7,476 nt of DNA, from positions 1 to 7,476 of the forward strand of contig JAYKIB010000038.1 in NCBI GenBank assembly GCA_035285005.1, written 5' to 3'. Position 1 is the first letter of the stretch. Each line of letters begins with the position of its first letter. The notes below the pieces were generated by a model. The model had not been told where the DNA came from and did no database searches. It saw only the letters and a list, made by a program, of their open reading frames with translations. Made by a program: the position numbers and the translations under genes. The stretch comes from Prochlorothrix sp035285005. Lineage in GTDB: Bacteria; Cyanobacteriota; Cyanobacteriia; Prochlorotrichales; Prochlorotrichaceae. Positions 1 through 5,266 of the stretch are shown piece by piece.

Positions 1-5
1 AAGAA

Positions 6-81
6 AATCCCCCCTAACCCCCCTTGTAAAGGGGGGGAACAGCCTTTTCTTCCCCCTTCAAAAGGGGGACTGAGGGGGATT
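6..81. repeat. Nested C/G-tract palindromic repeat (MITE-like)
   Basis: The outer arms form an imperfect inverted repeat: the left arm begins AATCCCCC (6-13) and the right arm ends GGGGGATT (74-81). Inside are two smaller hairpins. One pairs CCCCCCTT (18-25) with AAGGGGGG (29-36) around a 3-nt loop. The other pairs CCCCCTT (52-58) with AAGGGGG (62-68) around a 3-nt loop. C-tract/G-tract palindromes of this kind are common in cyanobacterial intergenic DNA and often behave as dispersed non-autonomous elements. That this one is mobile is inference, since no target-site duplication was recognised. It contains no coding sequence. Confidence 0.6.
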
Positions 82-83
82 CT

Positions 84-105
84 GCCAGGGCCTACGGCCC
101 TTGGC
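84..105. repeat. Short GC-rich hairpin
   Basis: GCCAGGGCC (84-92) pairs with GGCCC-T-TGGC (96-105) around the loop TAC, with one bulged T at 101. It lies directly between the C/G-tract palindrome and the 132-bp terminal-inverted-repeat unit. It has no T-tract, so a terminator role is not supported. It may be part of a composite of palindromic repeats. Confidence 0.45.
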
Positions 106-140
106 CGAAGTTTCCAAACATCCTCTAAGAAGGGGGGACC

Positions 141-272
141 CTGATTGACTGACAAAAGTCGGTTAAATCTAGGCACAGAGGGCGGGTCAGGAAACCTGAC
201 CCCTACGATCCCAAATGTCTGGTAGGGGCACGGCTTTTGTGCCCAATGCAGAATTTTTTGTCAGTCAATCAG
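141..272. mobile_element. 132-bp MITE-like element with 17-bp terminal inverted repeats
   Basis: CTGATTGACTGACAAAA at 141-157 is matched exactly by its reverse complement at 256-272. Between the ends are a perfect 8-bp hairpin (GGGTCAGG 184-191, loop AAA, CCTGACCC 195-202), an inverted pair CCCCTAC (200-206)/GTAGGGG (222-228), and GGGCAC (226-231)/GTGCCC (239-244). The unit has no credible gene. Perfect terminal repeats with no coding capacity are the signature of a miniature inverted-repeat transposable element, or of a large structured palindromic repeat. No target-site duplication is obvious and no transposase is present, so the parent family is unknown. Confidence 0.6.
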
Positions 273-484
273 CCCCTGCTCGGGCTCGATCGGGTGTCCA
301 TGGCATGATGGGGCTATATAGCATGGGGGCCATTGAGGTTGCTGGTTGGAGTTGCCGATCGAGATCGCTAATGGGGGTTGCCCATTGGGAATCCCAGTGG
401 AGCGCCTGCCGCAGCCCTCGCAACGGGTGTAGTGGAGTGGCTACCTGGGGCAATTGAGCAGAGGATAATATCAGTCATAGGCTT
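273..484. other. Spacer upstream of pbpC, no gene recognised
   Basis: About 210 bases with no convincing gene. Short open frames of 60-80 codons on both strands have low-complexity translations without family resemblance. A 10-bp palindrome GCTATATAGC lies at 313-322. A TATAAT-like GATAAT at 464-469 could serve as a -10 element for pbpC, but no good -35 is visible at the proper spacing, so I do not call a promoter. Confidence 0.5.
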
Positions 485-490
485 AAGGAG
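485..490 (+). promoter_or_regulatory. Shine-Dalgarno site of pbpC
   Basis: AAGGAG sits 6 nt before the ATG at 497. It is the best ribosome-binding site near this gene and supports that start over internal methionines. Confidence 0.75.
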
Positions 491-496
491 TAGATA

Positions 497-3031
497 ATGG
501 GGTGGTTTTGGCAGAAATCAGCGCAAAAACAGTCGTATGATTTCTCGGGAAGTCCATTGGGAAATTCTTCGGGAAATTCTTCGGGAAATCCAGTGCGACA
601 GTACCGGGGTTGGCGTCGGGGTTTGAGACTCCTGTTGGGGCTGGGCCTTACCTTTCGCCTCATTCCCTTGGCTATCCCGATCGGCCCGGACCAGTTGCGC
701 CAGGACGATCGCGCCCTCATGTTCCTCGATCGCAGTGGTCAACCCCTCGGTACCGTCCTGAGTCCCAGTCACGATCGCACCCTCACCGTCCCCCTCGCGC
801 AAATTTCCCCGACCTTCGTTGCCGCCATCCTCGCCGCAGAAGACCAGCGCTTTTACCAACACTGGGGCGTAGATTGGGTGGCAGGAGTGCGGGCCGTGGG
901 CCAAGCCCTGGAAACGGGGGAGGTTGTTAGCGGTGCTTCGACGATTTCGATGCAATTGGCGCGGCTTTGGTCCCCCAGTCCTGAAAATATCTGGGTCGCC
1001 AAACTACGGGAAATCTGGGTGGCATGGCGCTTAGAGGCAGGCTTAAGTAAATCTGAGCTTTTAGCGGCCTACCTCAACCGCTTACCCATGGGTAGCAACC
1101 TCTACGGTGTGGAAGCTGCTGCCCGCTTCTATTTTGGGGTTCCTGCCGCTGATCTCACCTGGAGTCAAGCCACTCGCCTTGCTGCCATTCCCAATGACCC
1201 CAATGGTCTCAATCCCTACGCTGCTCCTGCTGCCCTAGACCAGCGCCAAGCCTACATCCTCGATCGCCTCGTGGCCACCGGTCAACTCACCCGCCTCGAA
1301 GCCACCACGATCGCCAGTCAAACCCCCACCCTTGCCCTCCACGATCCGAGCCCCCTTTTCGCGCCCCAGGCTCTCTTCTGGCTCAGTGATCAGATCCCCC
1401 CGTCCTGGGGAGCCCAGGTGCCCACCACGATCGATCGATCCCTGCAAGCCTTTGTCCAAGCCCAGGTTCAGCAGGTGACCCGCGCCCTGGTCCCCCAAAA
1501 TGTGACCCATGGTGCTGCCCTTGTTATCGATAATGCCACGGGGGAAGTCCTGGCCTATGTGGGCTCTCCGGATTACTTTGAGGCCGTCCAAGGCCGTAAT
1601 GACGGGGTCCAGGCCCTGCGGCAGCCGGGATCGACCCTGAAGCCATTTTTATACCAACTTGCCTTTGAATCGGGCTGGCTTGACCCCACCGATCGCCTTG
1701 AGGACAGTCCCGCCCACTACCCCATTCCCGGTGCCCAACTCTACAGCCCCACGGACTACAGTGGTCAGTTTCAGGGACCGGTGCGCGTGCGCCTTGCCCT
1801 GGCCAATTCCCTGAACTTACCTGCGGTGCGTCTGCTGGAGCAGGTCACGGTTCCCCGATTTTTAGAGCGTTTACAGACTTTAGGCTTTGGAAGTTTGGCA
1901 CAATCATCTCAGTTCTACGGTTTAGGTCTTGCCTTGGGCAGTGGTGAGGTGAACCTGTGGGAGTTGGGCCGTGCCTATGCCACCTTGGCGCGGGAGGGAA
2001 GGGGGCTGCAACTGACGACGATTCCGGGCTTGGAGACCCAACCGGGATCGATCGCGACTGTGCCCCAGTTAGACCCCGTGACGAGCCAGTTAGTGACCCA
2101 TATGCTGGCCGATGCGCCGGCCCGTGCCCAAGCGTTCGGTGTGGACTCCGCCTTGCGCCTTCCCTTTGCCACAGCCGTGAAAACGGGCACATCCTCGGGT
2201 TTTCGCGATACCTGGACCGTGGGGTACAGTCGCCGCTATACCGTGGCGACTTGGGTTGGAAATTTTGATGGCAGTGCCATGGTGGAGGTTTCGGGGGTGA
2301 CGGGAGCAGCACCCCTGTGGCATCGAATTATGCTGAAGCTCCACGAAACTGATGATCCAGAGCCGTTTACTGAGCCAGATTTACCCCAGGTTACCCTTTG
2401 CGCTGAAATTCTTGACCAAGTTGGGGATCCCTGCCTTACGCCGGTCCAGGAGTATACTCTTGCGCTGAGTCACCTCCCGATCGATCCTGGGGCAATCCGA
2501 GACTCGGAACCGGCGCCATTAACGCCCCATACATCTCCCTCGGCGCAGGTTGCGGTCCATCAAGATTTTCAGCCTGCTTCCCAGGCCGATCGTCGCCCAT
2601 CCTCGAATAACATCGTTTTCCCGGAGTCAGGCGATCGATTTTTCGTAGATGACCCGGCATTAGACGACCCGGCATTAGACGCCTCGGCATTAGACGCTCC
2701 GGTATTAGACGCTTCAAGGCCCAGGATGCCAGAGGGGGCGGCGACCTTCCCTCCCTCGAACCCGACCCAGGGGGAGTATGGCCGGGACGATCGTTCCCCC
2801 CAACGGATCCAGTTCCAATTGGCCCAGCCGCCCCAGACTCCCGTGACTTGGGTTTTGAATGGTCAGCCCTTGGCTACCACCCAAACTGGGACCCTCGATT
2901 GGTCGCTCCAGGTGGGGGATTGGGAAATTGAGGCAAAAACAATGGATTGGAGCGATTCGATCCGGTTTCGGGTTGAGAATCTTGGCCCAAGTCAGCTTAA
3001 ACCCGGTTTTACTGTGATCTCACCACCCTAG
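497..3031 (+). CDS. pbpC: Penicillin-binding protein 1C (bifunctional transglycosylase/transpeptidase)
   Basis: This 844-residue class A PBP polymerises lipid II and cross-links peptidoglycan at the periplasmic face of the inner membrane. A short cytoplasmic N-terminus is followed by one membrane helix near residues 43-61. The glycosyltransferase domain shows AAEDQRFYQHWG (catalytic Glu115) and GASTISMQ (146-153). The transpeptidase domain carries all three motifs: SxxK with nucleophile Ser379 (STLK, 379-382), SLN (438-440) and KTGT (562-565). The Cys pair C635/C646 in a VTLCAEI...GDPC context and a C-terminal BiPBP_C-type domain (about 704-827, including WVLNGQPL) place it in the PBP1C subfamily. 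Two low-complexity expansions are odd: SGNSSGN near residue 25 and a (D/A)-P-A-L-D repeat at 719-738 that splits the C-terminal domain. The start is set by AAGGAG 6 nt upstream. No partner gene, such as an alpha-2-macroglobulin gene, is adjacent in this window. Confidence 0.93.
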   Translation: MGWFWQKSAQKQSYDFSGSPLGNSSGNSSGNPVRQYRGWRRGLRLLLGLGLTFRLIPLAIPIGPDQLRQDDRALMFLDRSGQPLGTVLSPSHDRTLTVPLAQISPTFVAAILAAEDQRFYQHWGVDWVAGVRAVGQALETGEVVSGASTISMQLARLWSPSPENIWVAKLREIWVAWRLEAGLSKSELLAAYLNRLPMGSNLYGVEAAARFYFGVPAADLTWSQATRLAAIPNDPNGLNPYAAPAALDQRQAYILDRLVATGQLTRLEATTIASQTPTLALHDPSPLFAPQALFWLSDQIPPSWGAQVPTTIDRSLQAFVQAQVQQVTRALVPQNVTHGAALVIDNATGEVLAYVGSPDYFEAVQGRNDGVQALRQPGSTLKPFLYQLAFESGWLDPTDRLEDSPAHYPIPGAQLYSPTDYSGQFQGPVRVRLALANSLNLPAVRLLEQVTVPRFLERLQTLGFGSLAQSSQFYGLGLALGSGEVNLWELGRAYATLAREGRGLQLTTIPGLETQPGSIATVPQLDPVTSQLVTHMLADAPARAQAFGVDSALRLPFATAVKTGTSSGFRDTWTVGYSRRYTVATWVGNFDGSAMVEVSGVTGAAPLWHRIMLKLHETDDPEPFTEPDLPQVTLCAEILDQVGDPCLTPVQEYTLALSHLPIDPGAIRDSEPAPLTPHTSPSAQVAVHQDFQPASQADRRPSSNNIVFPESGDRFFVDDPALDDPALDASALDAPVLDASRPRMPEGAATFPPSNPTQGEYGRDDRSPQRIQFQLAQPPQTPVTWVLNGQPLATTQTGTLDWSLQVGDWEIEAKTMDWSDSIRFRVENLGPSQLKPGFTVISPP
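559..590 (+). repeat. 12-bp tandem repeat in pbpC (SSGN repeats)
   Basis: GGGAAATTCTTC at 559-570 is repeated exactly at 571-582 and partly at 583-590, giving Gly-Asn-Ser-Ser repeats in the cytoplasmic N-terminal tail before the membrane helix. The unit is a multiple of three, so copy-number change would keep the frame. Confidence 0.85.
2651..2710 (+). repeat. 15-bp tandem repeat (4 copies) in pbpC C-terminal domain
   Basis: The unit GACCCGGCATTAGAC occurs at 2651-2665 and is identical at 2666-2680, with diverged copies at 2681-2695 and 2696-2710. It encodes Asp/Ala-rich repeats (DPALD, DPALD, ASALD, APVLD). It lies just after the segment NNIVFPESGDRFFVDD, which resembles the first strand of the BiPBP_C domain, and before the remainder of that domain. 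Confidence 0.9.
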
Positions 3032-3121
3032 TGTTGGGATCGCCCACCGGCGAGTCCGTTGCTCACCGTGTCTGAGGGTGTGCCATCAATCATTCACTAA
3101 TCGTTGTCTCCTCGATTCATT

Positions 3122-3148
3122 GTGGCAGGCGGCGCAGCCGCCTGCCAC
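3122..3148. terminator. Perfect 12-bp hairpin after pbpC (terminator-like or palindromic repeat)
   Basis: GTGGCAGGCGGC (3122-3133) pairs perfectly with GCCGCCTGCCAC (3137-3148) around the loop GCA. It begins 91 bases after the pbpC stop. No T-tract follows (the next bases are CCCCCTG), so it is not a classical intrinsic terminator. It may stop or protect the pbpC transcript, or be a dispersed palindrome whose core is shared with the hairpin at 4167-4199. Confidence 0.5.
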
Positions 3149-3229
3149 CCCCCTGATTCTGCCGTGGCCACTGGGCGAAAACTCTGATTTTTTGAGGTGC
3201 CCCATAGTCCCTGCGGTGTCGTGTCCCGC

Positions 3230-3289
3230 AGAATCTTGGCCCCCAATCGGGTTGTGATCCCACCTGGCTAGAATCGTGGCCCCCGATCG
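3230..3289 (+). repeat. Spaced 20-bp direct repeat upstream of ndhL
   Basis: AGAATCTTGGCCCCCAATCG (3230-3249) and AGAATCGTGGCCCCCGATCG (3270-3289) differ at two positions, with start points 40 bp apart. Their spacing and location upstream of ndhL would suit a paired protein-binding site, but a decayed duplication is equally possible. Confidence 0.6.
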
Positions 3290-3330
3290 CGACTCGATCG
3301 CCGCAACCGGATCGCCGCAACTCGATCGCA
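3289..3330 (+). repeat. 14-bp tandem repeat (3 copies) containing GATCGC
   Basis: The three consecutive units are GCGACTCGATCGCC (3289-3302), GCAACCGGATCGCC (3303-3316) and GCAACTCGATCGCA (3317-3330). Each carries GATCGC, part of the cyanobacterial HIP1 motif. The array ends 61 bases before the ndhL start codon. Function unknown. Confidence 0.75.
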
Positions 3331-3391
3331 ACCCGAAACGAATTAAGCTAAGCTACCAAAGGACTCAATTAACGCGATCGTCACTGACCCT

Positions 3392-3682
3392 ATGACCGCT
3401 ATAACCGACCAACTCCAAACCCTAGGACTCGACCTTCCCTTCTCCCTCGACCTCCTGGATACGGAGCTGCTACTGACCGCAGCAATCTACCTGGGCCTTG
3501 CTGGCGCTTTCCTCTTAGTGATGCCTTTGGCGGTGTACTTCTACTTGCAGAAGCGTTGGTATGCGGCGGGATCGATCGAGCGCGTCATCATGTACTTCTT
3601 CATGTTCTTTTTCTTCCCCGGTATTCTGCTCCTCAGTCCTTTCCTCAACTTCCGCCCCCGTCCCCGCCCCCGATCGGCTTAA
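3392..3682 (+). CDS. ndhL: NAD(P)H-quinone oxidoreductase subunit L (NdhL)
   Basis: This 96-residue hydrophobic protein is a small subunit of the cyanobacterial NDH-1 complex, which passes electrons from ferredoxin to plastoquinone in cyclic/respiratory flow and supports CO2 uptake. Two membrane helices are visible, about residues 26-52 (IYLGLAGAFLLVMPLAVYFYL) and 65-85 (MYFFMFFFFPGILLLSPFLN). The joining segment QKRWYAAGSIER and the ending LLSPFLNFRPR are diagnostic of the NdhL family. The C-terminus is an Arg/Pro tail (RPRPRPRSA). The ATG at 3392 gives the expected family length, but no good Shine-Dalgarno sequence precedes it. The DUF3007-type gene starts 58 nt after the stop on the same strand, so the two may be co-transcribed; this pairing is familiar from other cyanobacteria. 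Confidence 0.93.
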   Translation: MTAITDQLQTLGLDLPFSLDLLDTELLLTAAIYLGLAGAFLLVMPLAVYFYLQKRWYAAGSIERVIMYFFMFFFFPGILLLSPFLNFRPRPRPRSA

Positions 3683-3740
3683 AATTGGCCTAAACTTGAG
3701 AGCCCCTGCCAGACCACCCCACTACACCACCTCAGAGACA

Positions 3741-4067
3741 ATGCGAAGAATTGACGCCATTGGGATTGGATTAGCGATGCTCCTGGGGGGCTGGCTGCTG
3801 TATTTTGGCCTGGAGAAAGTGGGCTACGACAGCATTGATGCGGGCATTTGGAGCCAAGGGCTGATGGTGGTGCTCCTTTTGGGTTGGGTGTTGACCTATC
3901 TGGTCCGGGTTGGCACCCAAAATATGACCTACAGCCAACAACGACGGGACTACGAGCAAGCCCTCCTGCAAAAACAGCTGGAATCCATGACCCCGGAGGA
4001 GCTGGCCCAACTCCAGGCCGAAGTTGAGGCGGAAAAAGCGGAAAAAGCCGCCCAGAAGTCAGATTGA
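3741..4067 (+). CDS. DUF3007 family two-helix membrane protein
   Basis: The 108-residue protein begins MRRIDAIGIG. Helices lie at about 5-24 (AIGIGLAMLLGGWLLYFGLE) and 37-56 (WSQGLMVVLLLGWVLTYLVR). The rest is a charged, probably coiled-coil tail with YSQQRRDYEQALLQKQLESMTPEELAQLQ (about 64-92) and Glu/Lys/Ala repeats at the end. This architecture matches the DUF3007 family of cyanobacteria and chloroplasts, whose gene commonly follows ndhL. Biochemical function is not established to my knowledge; a thylakoid-membrane role near NDH-1 is inference from context. The frame is open further upstream to 3561, but that part overlaps ndhL in another frame and reads as Ser/Pro/Arg-rich shadow, so the ATG at 3741 is chosen. 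Its ribosome-binding site (AGAGA, 3734-3738) is weak. Confidence 0.85.
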   Translation: MRRIDAIGIGLAMLLGGWLLYFGLEKVGYDSIDAGIWSQGLMVVLLLGWVLTYLVRVGTQNMTYSQQRRDYEQALLQKQLESMTPEELAQLQAEVEAEKAEKAAQKSD

Positions 4068-4166
4068 TTGGTCATGATCGATCTCGAAGACAATCTTGAA
4101 ATCAATCCTCTAAAGGGCACCTCGATTAATACAGATTTTCACCGCAGTACCCACGGTAGAATCAGG

Positions 4167-4199
4167 ATTGGGTTGGGCGGCGAAGCCGCGCAACCCAAT
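4167..4199. terminator. Hairpin between convergent genes, probable bidirectional terminator/palindromic repeat
   Basis: The arm at 4167-4181 (ATTGGGTTGGGCGGC) pairs with 4185-4199 (GCCGCGCAACCCAAT), 15 positions with one mismatch, around the loop GAA. It lies between the ends of the DUF3007 gene (stop at 4067) and the minus-strand fibrillin-like gene (stop at 4210), where a shared terminator is expected. No long T-tract flanks it on either side, so it could instead be a dispersed palindromic repeat that doubles as a transcription barrier. Confidence 0.6.
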
Positions 4200-4209
4200 T
4201 AATCGAGTC

Positions 4210-4950
4210 CTAGGTCTCCTCCGGCTCCCGGACCCACAGGGCCAGCCCTCCGCCCCGTCCTCGGGCTGCGATCGCCTGCTCCGTGATCCAGAAATAGGTG
4301 AAGAATGCCTGCTCCTTAACCGGCTGCTGGTAAAACCTGCGTTCCCGATCGGCCCCCTGGCGAATATAGCCGGAGTACAGCGGTAATGCGCCCAATGAGG
4401 CCGTCATTCGCGTGAAGTCAAAGGCCAGAATTCGATTGCGGTGTAACTGGACTAGACCGCCCACTGCTAGCTTCAGACCCCCGCAGGCCACCGTATTGAG
4501 CACCTGACCCTGGTGGTCCGATTCCGGTGTTGGACTGGGTTGGCCTCCGATCGTGGGAAGCGCACCCTGACCGTAGCCGATCGTAATCTTGACCCAAGCC
4601 GGCAGAAACTTGCCCGCCCCCAGGGCAATCCCTGCCCGTTGCCGTGCCTTGCGGGTGCCCGTAATAAAGGTCAAACGCCAGGTACCCAGCACCTGCCCAT
4701 AGTCGTGGCGAAACCGATGGGCTTTCGCCTGTTGTTCTGCGGCAATTAGGGCTTGGACGACCGCAGCCGGAGCGGGTTGGGGCTGCCGGCGATCGATCCC
4801 AAAATGGACTGCTGCGTCCAGTGCTGCAGTAAGATTGGCCCCAGCAGAATTGGCCCCAGCAGAATTGGCCCCAGCAAGATTGATCCCAGGTTGATCGGCA
4901 GCCGCCTTCCCGCTGGTGTCTCCATTTGTCTCCGCCGCTGAATCCCTCAC
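4210..4950 (-). CDS. Plastid lipid-associated protein / fibrillin-like protein
   Basis: The 246-residue protein resembles the PAP/fibrillin family, lipid-binding lipocalin-like proteins linked in plants and cyanobacteria to plastoglobules, thylakoid membranes and photoprotection. The conserved core starts near residue 62 (AAVVQALIAAEQQAKAHRF) and includes LGTWRLTFITGTRKARQRAG (88-107), LGAGKFLPAWVKITIGY (110-126) and an aromatic C-terminal segment FFTYFWITEQAIAARGRGGGLALW (216-239). The first 45 residues are not conserved-looking and include pentapeptide-like repeats (AGANS). A Pro/Ser/Gln linker sits at about 128-149. Translation likely starts at GTG 4950, 6 nt after the gatC stop, with GAGGAG 9 nt upstream; no in-frame ATG precedes the core. 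Position after ycf3 and gatC suggests one transcript. The family call is from motif memory; the exact ligand is unknown. Confidence 0.78.
   Translation of the reverse strand: MRDSAAETNGDTSGKAAADQPGINLAGANSAGANSAGANLTAALDAAVHFGIDRRQPQPAPAAVVQALIAAEQQAKAHRFRHDYGQVLGTWRLTFITGTRKARQRAGIALGAGKFLPAWVKITIGYGQGALPTIGGQPSPTPESDHQGQVLNTVACGGLKLAVGGLVQLHRNRILAFDFTRMTASLGALPLYSGYIRQGADRERRFYQQPVKEQAFFTYFWITEQAIAARGRGGGLALWVREPEET
4831..4890 (-). repeat. 15-bp tandem repeat encoding pentapeptide-like repeats
   Basis: Four 15-bp units (4831-4845, 4846-4860, 4861-4875, 4876-4890) lie in the 5' part of the fibrillin-like gene. The middle two are identical and the outer two diverge slightly. They encode INLAG-ANSAG-ANSAG-ANLTA, which superficially fits the A(N/D)LXX pentapeptide-repeat pattern, but four copies are too few for the usual beta-helix fold. 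Confidence 0.85.
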
Positions 4951-4956
4951 CCGTTC

Positions 4957-5250
4957 CTACTCCTCATTTAAAATTTTGGGTACCCGCACAAATTCCCCAT
5001 CCCGATCCGGCGCACAGTTGAGGATCGCCTCCCGATCGGGATAGGTGGATTGCACATCGGACCGCACCACATTGCTCACATCAATAGCACGGGTGGTGGG
5101 GGGCACATTTTCTGTATCTAACTCGCTCAACTGCTCAAAATAGCCCAAAATACTGTTGAGCTGGGGTGTAAACTGCTCTTCCTCCGCCGGGGTCAACTGG
5201 AGACGGGCTAAGAGGGCCACTTTTTCAACGTCAGCGCGATCGAGGCTCAT
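4957..5250 (-). CDS. gatC: Asp-tRNA(Asn)/Glu-tRNA(Gln) amidotransferase subunit C
   Basis: GatC is the small subunit of GatCAB, which converts Glu-tRNA(Gln) to Gln-tRNA(Gln), and Asp-tRNA(Asn) to Asn-tRNA(Asn) where needed, wrapping around and stabilising GatA. The 97-residue product (family usually about 95-100) starts MSLDRADVEKVALLARLQLTPAEEE and contains LNSILGYFEQLSELDTENVPPTT and the terminal EFVRVPKIL, all typical of GatC. The frame extends 12 bases upstream to a GTG at 5262, but that codon abuts the ribosome-binding site, so ATG 5250 is preferred. The gene lies 14 nt after ycf3 and 6 nt before the fibrillin-like gene, consistent with a three-gene operon and possible translational coupling. 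gatA and gatB are not in the window, as is usual for cyanobacteria, where gat genes are scattered. Confidence 0.94.
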   Translation of the reverse strand: MSLDRADVEKVALLARLQLTPAEEEQFTPQLNSILGYFEQLSELDTENVPPTTRAIDVSNVVRSDVQSTYPDREAILNCAPDRDGEFVRVPKILNEE

Positions 5251-5261
5251 GGTTTTCCACA

Positions 5262-5266
5262 CTCCT
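5262..5266 (-). promoter_or_regulatory. Shine-Dalgarno site of gatC overlapping the ycf3 stop
   Basis: On the minus strand AGGAG (5266-5262) overlaps the ycf3 TAG stop (5267-5265) and lies 11 nt before ATG 5250. This supports the internal ATG rather than GTG 5262 as the gatC start, and would allow ribosomes finishing ycf3 to reinitiate. Confidence 0.6.

Larger units (their letters stand above)
3032..3391. other. pbpC-ndhL spacer with repeats, no gene recognised
   Basis: This 360-base spacer contains a strong perfect hairpin (3122-3148), a spaced pair of near-identical 20-mers (3230-3249 and 3270-3289), and a 14-bp tandem repeat (3289-3330) ending about 60 bases before ndhL. It must hold the ndhL promoter, but I cannot assign -35/-10 boxes with confidence. 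Open frames on the minus strand here are by-products of the GC-rich repeats. Confidence 0.6.

Noticed and set aside
1..140. CRISPR-like repeat pattern from the C/G tracts
   Set aside because: The tracts are inverted, not regularly spaced direct repeats, and there are no spacers or cas genes.
215..457. Short frames on both strands upstream of pbpC
   Set aside because: Low-complexity translations without recognisable motifs; the plus-strand frame begins inside the inverted-repeat element.
3086..3331. Minus-strand open frame with a CxxCH (CAACH) haem-binding-like motif
   Set aside because: The motif is produced by the GC-rich palindrome at 3122-3148. The rest has no signal peptide or family resemblance and the frame covers the repeat-filled spacer.
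3561..3740. Upstream extension of the DUF3007 frame, overlapping ndhL
   Set aside because: The extra 60 residues are Ser/Arg/Pro-rich out-of-frame reading of ndhL and its tail. The family N-terminus MRRIDAIGIG starts at 3741.
5251..5262. GTG start for gatC adding MWKT
   Set aside because: The GTG overlaps the AGGAG ribosome-binding site; ATG 5250 gives the usual GatC N-terminus and length.
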